A DNA stretch of 35,106 nt from JACVRW01 sp040509755 (GCA_040509755.1 JBEVKF010000060.1:1-35106); one strand, 5' to 3'; shown: positions 23,382 to 31,330, counted from the first letter of the stretch. Numbers and translations are program-made. The notes: generated from the letters alone by a model not told the origin.

Positions 23382-23745
23382 ATGCCCGGGCCGGCGCGCG
23401 CCGACCCAGCATCAGGGCCTTGCCGAAGCCGGCGAGGCTCTCCGGTCGGCCGGCCCGGACCTTTCGGATATGGCCCACGCCTACCGCGCGTGGGCGCTGG
23501 CGCACCCCCACCTCTACCGCCTGATGACCGACCGGCCACTCGCGCGCGAGCGTCTTCCGGCGGGTCTCGAAGAGAGTGCGGCAGCGCCGCTGCTGGCGGC
23601 GCTGGGCGACCGTGATCGCGCCCGCGCTGCCTGGGCGGCGGCGCACGGGCTGGCCGCACTGGAGCTCGCCGGGCGCTTCCCCGCCGGTGCGGACGTCGAT
23701 GCAGCCTGGGCTGCGATGGTCCACGCATTCTCAGCGCGCGGATAG
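23382..23745 (+). pseudogene. TetR/AcrR-family regulator, C-terminal (WHG-type) remnant
   Basis: An open frame from just inside the palindrome to 23745 contains HQGLAEAGEALRSAG, then MAHAYRAWALAHPHLYRLM, RERLPAGLEESAAAPLLAAL, ARAAWAAAHGLAALELAGRF and DAAWAAMVHAF. This is the ligand-binding C-terminal half typical of TetR regulators of the WHG type. An in-frame ATG at 23470 gives 91 residues, but no helix-turn-helix domain exists in any frame upstream, where only 27-nt repeats and the palindrome occur. A stop (TAA) within the palindrome closes the frame. The gene has therefore lost its DNA-binding half. It might still be translated as a short protein. Confidence 0.65.
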
Positions 23746-23754
23746 ATTTCGCGC

Positions 23755-25122
23755 ATGGATCCTGAAGAGCTCGCTTTCGCCGGCGTCGTGCGCCAGGCGG
23801 AGCTGATTCGCGGTGGCGAGGTCTCCTCGCGCGAGCTGGTCGAGCTCTGCCTCGCCCGGATCGAGCGGCTCGACCCGGAGCTGAACGCCTTTCGCACGGT
23901 GATGGCCGAGCGCGCGCTCGCCGACGCCGGACAGGCGGACGGCCGCCGCGGCGCCGGCGACGACCGGCCTCTGCTCGGCGTCCCGATCGCGGTCAAGGAC
24001 ACCGAGGACGTCGCCGGCGAGACCACGGGCATGGGCACCGCCGCTCACCGCGGCCGCGCCGAGCGCGACAACGACTTCGTCTCGCGCCTGCGCGCCGCCG
24101 GCGCCGTGATGATCGGCAAGACGAACCTTCCCGAGCTGGCGATCATGGGCGCGACCGAGGGCGCCGCGTTCGGCGTTACGCGCAACCCCTGGAATACCGA
24201 CCGGACGCCCGGCGGCTCGAGCGGAGGCAGCGGAGCGGCGGTGGCGGCAGGCCTGTGCGCGGCGGCCACGGCCTCGGACGGCGCCGGGTCGATCCGGATC
24301 CCTGCCTCGTGTTGCGGCATCGTAGGTTTGAAGCCGCAGCGCGACCGTATCTCGCTGGCCCCGCTCGACGAGCACTGGTACGGGATGAGCGTGGTCGGCT
24401 TCCAAACGCGCACGGTTGCGGACACCGCGCTGCTGCTCGACTCGACCGCCCAGCAGCCGGGCGGCTATCTCGAAGCGGCCGGGAGCGCGCCGGGCAAGCT
24501 GCGAATCGCGCTGTCGCTCAAGCCGCCCGCGCCGGCGAGGGTTGACTCACAGGTACAGGACTCCGTGCGCGCCGTGGCGGACGTCCTGCGCTCCCTCGGC
24601 CACGAGGTGGCCGAGCGCGATCCCGAGTACAAGCGCGCGTCCGACGCCGCGACGATCCGCTACCTCAGCGGCATCGCGCAGGACGGCCGACGCGTGCCGC
24701 GCCCCGAGCGCCTGCAGCGGCGCACGCGCGGCTTTATCCGCATAGGCAAAGCCGGCCGGCAGCTGCTCGCCTGGGCGCGCCGCAGCGAGGCCGGGCACGC
24801 CGCCCGCATCAACGAGCTCTTCGCCGACCACGATGTCCTGCTCACGCCCGTCGGCGCCCGCCCCCCGGTGCGCGCGGCGCAGTGGGAGGGCATGAGCGCC
24901 GCCCGAACCCTGCTCGAGATGGCTGCGGTCTATCCGTTCACCGGAGTCTGGAACATGACCGGACAGCCGGCGATTTCGGTTCCGGGCCCGCCGGCGCGAG
25001 ACGGCCTCCCGATCGGCGCCCAGCTCATCGGACCGCCGGACAGCGAGCCCCGGCTGCTCTCGCTGGCCGCGCAGCTGGAGGGCGAGTTGCGCTGGCCCGA
25101 CAGGCGGCCCCCGCTCAGCTAG
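23755..25122 (+). CDS. Amidase signature family enzyme
   Basis: This 455-residue amidase has the Ser-cisSer-Lys triad: K81 (GVPIAVKDTEDV), S155 (TPGGSSGGSGAA) and S179 (SDGAGSIRIPAS). The K-S and S-S spacings match the family. The C-terminal half (MTGQPAISVPGP, GLPIGAQLIGPPDSEPRLL) is standard. Such enzymes hydrolyse carbon-nitrogen amide bonds. It is probably not GatA, because no gatB or gatC is nearby and the gene sits alone between ispF and cysS. The substrate is unknown. It starts nine nt after the TetR remnant, which may once have regulated it. Confidence 0.92.
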   Translation: MDPEELAFAGVVRQAELIRGGEVSSRELVELCLARIERLDPELNAFRTVMAERALADAGQADGRRGAGDDRPLLGVPIAVKDTEDVAGETTGMGTAAHRGRAERDNDFVSRLRAAGAVMIGKTNLPELAIMGATEGAAFGVTRNPWNTDRTPGGSSGGSGAAVAAGLCAAATASDGAGSIRIPASCCGIVGLKPQRDRISLAPLDEHWYGMSVVGFQTRTVADTALLLDSTAQQPGGYLEAAGSAPGKLRIALSLKPPAPARVDSQVQDSVRAVADVLRSLGHEVAERDPEYKRASDAATIRYLSGIAQDGRRVPRPERLQRRTRGFIRIGKAGRQLLAWARRSEAGHAARINELFADHDVLLTPVGARPPVRAAQWEGMSAARTLLEMAAVYPFTGVWNMTGQPAISVPGPPARDGLPIGAQLIGPPDSEPRLLSLAAQLEGELRWPDRRPPLS

Positions 25123-25157
25123 ATGGCTGATTCCTCGGCCCCGCGATCAACCATCTA
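25120..25157 (+). terminator. Hairpin between amidase and cysS
   Basis: TAGATGGCTGAT (25120-25131) and ATCAACCATCTA (25146-25157) form a 12-bp stem with one mismatch and a 14-nt loop. It starts at the amidase stop and ends eight nt before cysS. No U-run follows; it may attenuate or process the transcript rather than end it. Confidence 0.45.
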
Positions 25158-25165
25158 GCGGCTGC

Positions 25166-26530
25166 ATGCGCGAGGTCCGCATCCACGACACGCTCAGCGG
25201 CGAGGTGCTGCGCCTCAATCCACGCGATCCCCCGCGGGTCGCCATCTACGCCTGCGGGCCGACGGTCTACGGACGCATCCACGTCGGCAACGCGCGGCCG
25301 TACGTGGTGTTCGCGCTGCTGAAGCGCTTCCTCGAGCACGAGGGCTACGAGGCGAACCTCGTGGCCAACATCACCGACGTCAACGACAAGATCTACGACG
25401 CCGCCCGCGAGCGCGGGATCCCGAGCGGCCGGCTCGCCGCCGAGATGACCGCCTCCTATGTGGTCGACACCGATGCCCTCGGCCTTGGAAGGCCCGACCA
25501 CGAGCCGAAGGCCACGGACACCATCGGGCAGATCGTCGCTCTCATCGAGACGCTGATCGAGAGCGGGCACGCCTACGAGCGGGGCGGCGACGTCTACTTC
25601 CGAGTCGCGAGCTTCGACGGCTACGGCAAGCTTTCCAACCGCCCGCTCGAGGAGATGCAGCAGGGCGAGGGCGACGACGCGGCGGAGCTGAAGGAGTCGC
25701 CGCAGGACTTCGCTCTCTGGAAGGCGCGCAAGGAGGACGAGGACACGTCCTGGGAGTCGCCCTGGGGCGAGGGCCGCCCGGGCTGGCACATCGAGTGCTC
25801 GGCAATGGCCGAGGCGATCCTGGGCGTCGACTTCGAGATCCACGGCGGCGGATCCGATCTCGTCTTTCCCCACCACGAGAACGAGATTGCCCAGACCGAG
25901 GCCGCCCGCGGCCTGCCCCTGGCCCGCATCTGGATGCACAACGGCATGGTTCAGCTCGGCACCGAGAAGATGGCGAAGTCTGTGGGCAACATCCGCCTGC
26001 TGCACGGCGCGCTCGAGCAGTTCGGGCGCGAGGCGTTCCTGATGTGGATGGTCGGGTCCCACTACCGCAAGCCGGTCGCCTACTCGGAGGACACGCTCGC
26101 CGATGCCGCGGGCGCCGTCGCGCGGGTGCGGGAACTGGTGCGCCGCCTCGATCCCGACGCCGGGCCTGCCGCCGAGCTCGACGCGCTCGCCGAGCGCTTC
26201 TTCGACCACCTCGCCGACGACTTCAACACAGCGGCCGGGCGCGCCGTGCTGTTCGAGTGGGTGGCGGAGGCAAACCGGCGCCTCGACGCCGGCGAGCGCC
26301 TCGGGCCCGGACGGCTGGCAGAGATGCTCGCTGCCTTCGGCCTCGAGAGCCTCCTCGAGCCCGACGACGACGAGGCCCCGGAGGAGATCCGCCGGCTGTC
26401 GGCCGAGCGCGAGCAGGCACGTGCCGAGCGCGATTTCGTGCGGGCCGACAGGCTGCGCGACGAGCTTGCCAACCAGGGCTGGGAGATCCGTGACACCCCC
26501 GATGGTGCGCGGCTCGTACGGCTCGGATGA
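25166..26530 (+). CDS. cysS: Cysteinyl-tRNA synthetase
   Basis: The 454-residue class I synthetase has the HIGH-type motif HVGN (39-42), the KMSKS-type motif KMAKS (268-272) and the zinc ligands C30, C211, H236 and E240 in the usual places (YACGPTVYGR, WHIECSAMA, PHHENE). The C-terminal DALR and anticodon-binding helices end in ADRLRDELANQGWEIRDTPDG. It charges tRNA-Cys. It could be confused with mycothiol ligase MshC, but the length, the C-terminal domain and the position before rlmB all favour CysS. rlmB starts within its stop (ATGA). Confidence 0.97.
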   Translation: MREVRIHDTLSGEVLRLNPRDPPRVAIYACGPTVYGRIHVGNARPYVVFALLKRFLEHEGYEANLVANITDVNDKIYDAARERGIPSGRLAAEMTASYVVDTDALGLGRPDHEPKATDTIGQIVALIETLIESGHAYERGGDVYFRVASFDGYGKLSNRPLEEMQQGEGDDAAELKESPQDFALWKARKEDEDTSWESPWGEGRPGWHIECSAMAEAILGVDFEIHGGGSDLVFPHHENEIAQTEAARGLPLARIWMHNGMVQLGTEKMAKSVGNIRLLHGALEQFGREAFLMWMVGSHYRKPVAYSEDTLADAAGAVARVRELVRRLDPDAGPAAELDALAERFFDHLADDFNTAAGRAVLFEWVAEANRRLDAGERLGPGRLAEMLAAFGLESLLEPDDDEAPEEIRRLSAEREQARAERDFVRADRLRDELANQGWEIRDTPDGARLVRLG

Positions 26531-27219
26531 TCGTCTACGGGCGCAATCCCGTGCGCGAGGCGCTGCGCGGAAAGCGCCGCGTCCACCGCGTCTATGCCAC
26601 CGCACGCGCGGCCCGCGAGGTGTGGCTTGGCGGAGTCGAGGTCGTCGAGGCGGAGGCCTTCGAGATCGAGGAGCGCTGCGGATCGCCCGAGCACCAGGGC
26701 CTCTGCGCGGAGGCCGAGCCGTATCCGTACGCCGACGCCGACGGCCTGCTCGCCCCAGACGACGCTCTGGTGGTGTGCCTCGACGAGGTCCAGGATCCGC
26801 ACAATCTCGGTGCGACCTGCCGCGTGGCCGAGGTGGCGGGGTGCTCGGGAGTGGTGCTGCCGGAGCGCCGGTCGGCTGAGGTGACGCCGGCGGTGTGCCG
26901 CGCGTCGGCGGGCGCCGTCGAACACCTGGCGGTGGCGCGGGTCCAGAATCTGGCGGACTGGCTCGCGGCAGCCAAGGAGCGCGAGGCCTGGGTCTACGGC
27001 GCCGCGGCCGACGGGCGGGTTGCCTACGACCGCCCCGACTACCGCGGCCGGGTCGTGCTCGTCTTGGGGTCCGAGGGGAAGGGCCTTCGCCCGCGCGTGG
27101 CGAACGCGTGCGACGAGCTGATCTTCCTGCCGAGCCCCGGCAAGGTCGCCTCGCTGAACGTCTCCACGGCCGCGGCGGCACTGGTGTACGGAATCTTGCA
27201 TTTGCGCGGGCGCTCTTGA
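26527..27219 (+). CDS. rlmB: 23S rRNA 2'-O-methyltransferase RlmB/TrmH family
   Basis: This 230-residue SPOUT methyltransferase has a short N-terminal L30e-like substrate-binding domain (MIVYGRNPVREAL, SPEHQGLCAEAEP). The knotted catalytic domain has motif 1 VQDPHNLGATCRVAE, motif 2 LVLGSEGKGL and motif 3 PSPGKVASLNVSTAAAAL. RlmB methylates the ribose of G2251 in 23S rRNA of E. coli. The N-terminal domain is shorter than usual. The gene overlaps cysS, as is common in Actinobacteria and Firmicutes. Its stop overlaps the -35 element of the sigH promoter. Confidence 0.93.
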   Translation: MIVYGRNPVREALRGKRRVHRVYATARAAREVWLGGVEVVEAEAFEIEERCGSPEHQGLCAEAEPYPYADADGLLAPDDALVVCLDEVQDPHNLGATCRVAEVAGCSGVVLPERRSAEVTPAVCRASAGAVEHLAVARVQNLADWLAAAKEREAWVYGAAADGRVAYDRPDYRGRVVLVLGSEGKGLRPRVANACDELIFLPSPGKVASLNVSTAAAALVYGILHLRGRS

Positions 27220-27244
27220 CAGGGCTCCATAACTAGCCCATACT
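27216..27244 (+). promoter_or_regulatory. Sigma-70-type promoter for sigH
   Basis: TTGACA (27216-27221), 17 nt and CATACT (27239-27244) form a near-consensus housekeeping promoter. It is the best in the window. It overlaps the rlmB stop and gives a leader of about 110 nt before sigH. The surrounding sequence is notably AT-richer than the coding background. Confidence 0.75.
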
Positions 27245-27256
27245 CGCTGGGCAATT

Positions 27257-27305
27257 CAGGCTGAAGTCGAGCTTTAGGGATCGACATCAGGAACCTGGCG
27301 CCAGG
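27257..27305 (+). promoter_or_regulatory. Structured leader of sigH
   Basis: The leader holds a GTCGA...TCGAC stem (27266-27270 with 27281-27285) and the 12-nt palindrome CCTGGCGCCAGG (27294-27305). CAGGCTGAAGTCGAGCT at 27257-27273 recurs, with one change, inside the coding region at 27448-27464. It could control sigH translation. It matches no riboswitch known to me. Confidence 0.35.
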
Positions 27306-27350
27306 GGAGGTAAGTGCGCCACCGAGCTTTCGAGGGTCCCACTGGGCCCG

Positions 27351-27357
27351 AGAGGAG
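27351..27357 (+). promoter_or_regulatory. Shine-Dalgarno of sigH
   Basis: AGAGGAG lies six nt before the ATG at 27364 and supports that start, which includes a 35-residue N-terminal extension before sigma region 2. Confidence 0.6.
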
Positions 27358-27363
27358 CATTGG

Positions 27364-28074
27364 ATGGCTACTTCCGCTACCTCCCATACGCTGCCCGTGC
27401 CGGCGCGCCGTCCTGGCGCTCCAATACGCCGTGCAGGGGTCAACTCTCAGGGTGAAGTCGAGCTAGATGATCATTACCTGATCGCGCTCGCGAAGCAGGG
27501 TCGCAAGGACGCGTATGACCGGATCGTCAAGCGCTACCACGGGTTCGTGCGTCTCAAGGCCTCGTCCTACTTCCTGATCGGCGGAGATGCCGACGATCTC
27601 ATCCAGGAGGGCCTGGTCGGGCTTTACAAGGCCGTGCGCGACTATCGCTCGGACCGCGAGTCGAGCTTTCGCAACTTCGCCGAGCTCTGCATCACGCGTC
27701 AGATCATCACCGCGGTCAAGACCTCGACGCGCAACAAGCACACCCCGCTGAACGAATACGTGTCGTTCTCGCAGACGCCGGCTGCGAGTGGGGGGGACGG
27801 CGATCCGACCCTCGACGAGCTGTTGCCAGGCCCGACGGCGCACGATCCCGTGAACCAGGTCATCTCCTCCGAGGAGCTGCACAGCCTGGTCGCGTGCCTG
27901 TCGAGCGTGCTCTCCGAGCTCGAGAGCGCGGTGCTCTCGCTTTATCTGGATGGACACAGCTACGAGGCCGTGGCCGAGCGGCTTGACTGTGACACGAAGA
28001 CGGTCGACAACGCCCTCCAGCGCGTCAAGCGCAAGGTCGGGGCGCACCTCGCCTCGCGCCAGGTGCTGCTCTAG
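27364..28074 (+). CDS. sigH: RNA polymerase sigma factor, SigH/Spo0H type
   Basis: This 236-residue sigma-70-family factor has region 2 at about 37-125 (DDHYLIALAKQGRKDAYDRI, DADDLIQEGLVGLYKAVRDY, ESSFRNFAELCITRQIITAV) and region 4 at about 183-226 (LSELESAVLSLYLDGHSYEAVAERL, TKTVDNALQRVKRKV). Region 3 is absent. The CITRQIITAVKTSTRNKHTPLN segment is characteristic of Bacillus SigH (Spo0H), and the position after rlmB matches Bacillus. In Firmicutes it directs transition-phase and sporulation genes; its role in actinobacteria is not established. It has its own promoter and leader. The 35-residue N-terminal extension is low in complexity. Confidence 0.92.
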   Translation: MATSATSHTLPVPARRPGAPIRRAGVNSQGEVELDDHYLIALAKQGRKDAYDRIVKRYHGFVRLKASSYFLIGGDADDLIQEGLVGLYKAVRDYRSDRESSFRNFAELCITRQIITAVKTSTRNKHTPLNEYVSFSQTPAASGGDGDPTLDELLPGPTAHDPVNQVISSEELHSLVACLSSVLSELESAVLSLYLDGHSYEAVAERLDCDTKTVDNALQRVKRKVGAHLASRQVLL

Positions 28075-28102
28075 GCACTTGGTCTAGGACAGACGTCCAC
28101 AC

Positions 28103-28128
28103 GCGCGCACGCGAGTGCCGGTGCGCGC
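28103..28128 (+). terminator. GC-rich hairpin downstream of sigH
   Basis: GCGCGCAC (28103-28110) and GTGCGCGC (28121-28128) pair exactly around a 10-nt loop, 28 nt after the sigH stop. There is no U-run. It is a candidate terminator between sigH and the L,D-transpeptidase gene. Confidence 0.4.
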
Positions 28129-28152
28129 ACGCGGAGGCCGACTCATGACGTT

Positions 28153-28935
28153 ATGCGGGTACGTGCCTCCATTCTCCTGCCCGCGACCGCTCTGGCCGCG
28201 CTGGCGCTCACCCAGTTCGCGGCGCCGTCGCCAGACGACGAGGCCCTCGGCGCGCCGTCACAGGCGGTGCTTGCATCGTCCTCCTTCAAGACCAAGGCCG
28301 CCCTGCCGGTTGTGGCCACCCGTCGCGCCGGCCCGCGCCCGGATCGGCTCGCGGTCCTTCGTCACGGCGTTGCGCTCGCGGCGACGCCCGGGGGTCCCCG
28401 GGCGATCCAAGTGGGCGCGGAGACCGAGTTCGGCTCGCCCCGGGTGCTGGCGGTCGCGGCCCAGCGCGGCGACTGGCTCGGGCTCGTCACCTCCGAGCGC
28501 CCGAACAACGAGCTGGCGTGGGTCAGGCGCGGCAACCTCTCGCTGACGCTGCGCCGCACCCGCTTCTCCCTTCACGTCGACCTGTCGGCGCACACCCTCA
28601 CGTTGCGAAGGGGCGGGCGGCGGGTGCACCGGATGAGCGTTGCGGTGGGTCGCCCGGGCTCGGACACCCCAACCGGGCGCTTCGCGGTGACCGACAAGCT
28701 GCCGGGCTCGCGTTTCGGTCCCTACTACGGCTGTTGCATCCTGGCTCTGACCGGCCATCAGCCGAACCTCCCGTCCGGCTGGACGGGAGGCGACAGGCTG
28801 GCGATTCACGGCACCGACGCGCCGTCGTCGATCGGGGCGGCGTCCTCCGCCGGCTGCCTGCGCGCCTCCGACGAGGATCTGCGGGTGCTGATGGCCACGG
28901 TGCCGCTCGGCACCCAGGTGTCCATCCACCGCTAG
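28153..28935 (+). CDS. L,D-transpeptidase (YkuD domain), secreted or membrane-anchored
   Basis: The protein has 260 residues. A basic start and hydrophobic run (residues 1-22) form a signal peptide or membrane anchor. A variable region to about 135 follows, probably SH3-like (DWLGLV, ELAWVRRGNL). The YkuD domain spans about 137-260: FSLHVDLSAHTLTLRRGG, VGRPGSDTPTGRFAVTDK, catalytic H219 in AIHGTD, and C235 with R237 in SAGCLRASDEDL. These enzymes form 3-3 crosslinks in peptidoglycan or attach proteins to it, outside the membrane. No gene is coupled to it. The neighbouring tRNA lies on the opposite strand. Confidence 0.92.
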   Translation: MRVRASILLPATALAALALTQFAAPSPDDEALGAPSQAVLASSSFKTKAALPVVATRRAGPRPDRLAVLRHGVALAATPGGPRAIQVGAETEFGSPRVLAVAAQRGDWLGLVTSERPNNELAWVRRGNLSLTLRRTRFSLHVDLSAHTLTLRRGGRRVHRMSVAVGRPGSDTPTGRFAVTDKLPGSRFGPYYGCCILALTGHQPNLPSGWTGGDRLAIHGTDAPSSIGAASSAGCLRASDEDLRVLMATVPLGTQVSIHR

Positions 28936-28966
28936 CGAACGGTTCGGCCCCGATCGATCGCGGGAG

Positions 28967-29039
28967 AGCCGGAGATCGGATTCGAACCGACGACCTGAGC
29001 TTTACAAGAGCCCTGCTCTACCAGCTGAGCTACTCCGGC
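28967..29039 (-). tRNA. tRNA-Thr(UGU)
   Basis: Read on the minus strand, acceptor GCCGGAG pairs with CTCCGGC. The D-arm is GCTC-AGCTGGTA-GAGC, the anticodon loop CTTGTAA gives anticodon TGT, and the T-arm is TCGG-type stem around GTTCGAATCC. Length is 73 nt with the discriminator; CCA is not encoded. All arms are intact. It lies 29 nt from the next gene on its strand and opposes the L,D-transpeptidase gene. Confidence 0.95.
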
Positions 29040-29068
29040 GGGCGTGCCCGAGTGTAGGCCGCCCGGCC

Positions 29069-29602
29069 TCAGGACTCTTCGGTTGCGCCGACGGCCGCGT
29101 GCTCGATGTTGCCGTGGCCGTTGGACGTGACCGGCACGTCCTCGAGCGGCTCGAACTCGGCGTCGGCATTGAGGCGGCGCTCGAGCTCACCGAGCACGAG
29201 GCCGAAAAGCAGGTGGCGCCAGGCCGCCTGGGCGAACGCGCGTCGGTTGCCCGACAGCGCCACGAGCTCCTTGCGGGCGGGGTGGTGGCGATCGACGAGC
29301 CCGACGGCCGGCCAGAACCCGGCGTGCTCCGCCAAGCCGGCGCTCACGCCGGCCAGCAGCGCGGGCCCGGGGAAGACCGGGCGGACGAGCGAGTAGACCG
29401 CCCCGAAGACGGCGCCGTTCGCGAGGTGCAGGCCAAGGCCCGGGAGCTGCCAGCCCTCGCCGCGCTGCAGGAGCTTGCCCAGGAGCTCCACGTCGTCATA
29501 TGACGAGCCGAAAACCCGCTTGTCGAGCGGCTGCTGGGCCGCCCACACAGCTGCGGCCACGACACCCGCCAGTGCGCCATTCGCTGTGCGCCGAAGCTCC
29601 AT
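29069..29602 (-). CDS. Small integral membrane protein of unknown function
   Basis: About 177 residues from the ATG at 29602; the frame runs further upstream only as a shadow of the acyltransferase gene. It begins ELRRTANGALAGVVAAAVWAA. Hydrophobic segments follow near 8-25, 60-75 (LHLANGAVFGAVYSLV), 82-100 (GPALLAGVSAGLAEHAGFW) and 130-145 (WRHLLFGLVLGEL), so four membrane spans are likely, with a polar C-terminal tail. It loosely resembles small membrane proteins with glycine-rich helices that are annotated only as domains of unknown function. It is divergent from plsC-gpsA with a 48-nt gap. Confidence 0.72.
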   Translation of the reverse strand: MELRRTANGALAGVVAAAVWAAQQPLDKRVFGSSYDDVELLGKLLQRGEGWQLPGLGLHLANGAVFGAVYSLVRPVFPGPALLAGVSAGLAEHAGFWPAVGLVDRHHPARKELVALSGNRRAFAQAAWRHLLFGLVLGELERRLNADAEFEPLEDVPVTSNGHGNIEHAAVGATEES

Positions 29603-29650
29603 GACCCAGCCAGCGTAACGACAGGCGAGCCCCCGGGTAGCTAGAGGTCG

Positions 29651-31294
29651 ATGCCGGAGGAGGCGAACCAGGGCCGTCTGCGGCCGCGCGCGCTCGAGAT
29701 CTACCACGAGCGGACCCGCAGGCGCGGGGTCAACCGGTTCGTCTACTGGACCGCGCGCCTGTTCATAAAGCCGTTCATCCTCGTCTACTTCCGGCTGCGA
29801 CGCCTGGGCCGCGAGCACGTCCCGCAGGGCGGGGTCATCCTCGCCTCCAACCACCGCTCCTTCCTCGACCCATTCCTGATCGGCTGCTGCATCGGGCGGC
29901 CGATCTACTTCGTCGCCAAGCGCGAGCTGTTCAAGTATCCGCTGGTCGGCTGGTTTCTCAACTGCCTGGGCGCCTTCCCCGTCAAGCGCGGCGAGGCCGA
30001 CGAGGAGTCCGTCAGGACGTCCATGATGCTCCTCGACCGCGGCCAGGCCGTTGTCATCTTCCCGGAGGGCACCCGAATCCGCACGGGGTCGCTGGGGACA
30101 CCCAGACGCGGCGTCGGCCGCCTGGCCCTCCAGAGCGGCGCTCCGGTGGTCCCGATCGCCATCACGGGAAGCGAGCACGCGCGCGACGGCTGGAAGATCA
30201 AGCCCGTCAAGGTTCACCTCCGCTGCGGCGCCCCCCTCACCTTCCCGCGCGTCGACGACCCCTCGCCCTTCCTCGCGAGCGAGGTGACCGAGCGCATCTG
30301 GCCGTGCGTCGGGTTGCAGTGGGAGTGGCTCGGCGGGCTGCCGCCGCTGCGGACCGCGGCCGTGGTCGGCGCGGGCTCCATGGGCACCGCGATGGCGTAC
30401 GTGCTGGCGCGTGCCGGCCTCGAGGTCCAGCTCGGCTGCCGGACGGGCGCTCAGGCCGAGCGCCTGCGCCAGAGCCGCGAGAACAGCGCGTATCTACCCG
30501 GTGTCCGGCTCGACAAGGCGATAGAGCCAAAGCCGGTGACCGAGATCGAGTTCGGCGGTGTCGACCTTGTCGTGATGGCCGTCCCCTGCAGCGCCCTGCC
30601 CGCCGCCGTCGGCGAGGTCGGCGCGCGCGTCGGGGAACGCAGCGCGGTGCTCGTCGCCTCGAAAGGCCTGGTGGCGCCGCTCGGCACCACCCCTACCGCG
30701 TATGTGTCCGAGCGCGTGCCGGCGCGCGCCGTCGCCAGCCTCGGGGGACCCGCGCACGCGCGCGAGGCGATCGAGGTGGGCGCCGCCGTGGTGGTGGCGA
30801 CCCGCGACCGCGACCTGCGCCGCCCGTTGTGTGAGGTCTTGGAGGCCGGCGGCCTGACCGTCGAGACGACCGACGACGTGACCGGCGCCGAGCTTGCCGC
30901 GTGTGCCAAGAACGCTGCCGCACTGGGCTCCGCCGCCGCGGCGGCCGGGGGGGCCAACCTGGCGGGCGCCGCCGCCGGGCGGATCTTCTCCGAGGTCCAC
31001 GAGCTCGCGCTGGCAAGCGGCGGGCGAAGCGAGACCTTTGCGGGGCTGGCGGGCGCCGGCGACCTCGTGGCCGCCACCATCGCTCAGGGCTCCCCTGAGG
31101 TCGGCGCGCGGGTTGCCGAAACGGCCGAGTCCCTGGCCACCGTGCCGTTGCTCTCGCAGGCGTTCGCTCGGCGCGGCATCGAGGCGCCGGTCACCACCGG
31201 CCTGCAGCGGGTCCTCGACGGTCAGACATCGCCCGAGCAATGGCTCGAGAGCGTTCGTCCAACGAGGCCGAAGCGGAGGACGCGCGCGGCGTAA
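29651..31294 (+). CDS. Fusion of PlsC-type acyltransferase and GpsA glycerol-3-phosphate dehydrogenase
   Basis: The protein has 547 residues. Residues 1 to about 225 form a lysophosphatidate-type acyltransferase: a membrane-associating helix near 28-50, the catalytic H68-x4-D73 (NHRSFLD) and FPEGTRIR (137-144). Residues 235-535 form an NAD(P)-dependent glycerol-3-phosphate dehydrogenase: dinucleotide loop VVGAGSMGTAMA (G240-x-G-x-x-G245), VVMAVPC, GGPAHA, catalytic K420 in ACAKNAAALG and GLAGAGDLVAT-like near 466. GpsA makes sn-glycerol 3-phosphate and PlsC acylates a glycerophosphate intermediate, so the fusion joins steps of phospholipid synthesis. The coding frame crosses the junction with no start or stop. 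The exact acyl acceptor is not certain. Confidence 0.92.
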   Translation: MPEEANQGRLRPRALEIYHERTRRRGVNRFVYWTARLFIKPFILVYFRLRRLGREHVPQGGVILASNHRSFLDPFLIGCCIGRPIYFVAKRELFKYPLVGWFLNCLGAFPVKRGEADEESVRTSMMLLDRGQAVVIFPEGTRIRTGSLGTPRRGVGRLALQSGAPVVPIAITGSEHARDGWKIKPVKVHLRCGAPLTFPRVDDPSPFLASEVTERIWPCVGLQWEWLGGLPPLRTAAVVGAGSMGTAMAYVLARAGLEVQLGCRTGAQAERLRQSRENSAYLPGVRLDKAIEPKPVTEIEFGGVDLVVMAVPCSALPAAVGEVGARVGERSAVLVASKGLVAPLGTTPTAYVSERVPARAVASLGGPAHAREAIEVGAAVVVATRDRDLRRPLCEVLEAGGLTVETTDDVTGAELAACAKNAAALGSAAAAAGGANLAGAAAGRIFSEVHELALASGGRSETFAGLAGAGDLVAATIAQGSPEVGARVAETAESLATVPLLSQAFARRGIEAPVTTGLQRVLDGQTSPEQWLESVRPTRPKRRTRAA

Positions 31295-31330
31295 AGCCCG
31301 CGCGCGAGAGGAGGCTAGTCTCCGCTATGG

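Noticed and set aside
23755..25122. GatA subunit of the tRNA amidotransferase
   Set aside because: No gatB or gatC in the neighbourhood, and the C-terminal half lacks GatA-specific segments that I recognise; a general amidase is safer.
25115..27181. Very long minus-strand open frame (688 codons) opposite cysS and rlmB
   Set aside because: It is the GC-rich antisense shadow of two certain genes; the translation is Arg/Ala/Pro-rich with no domain.
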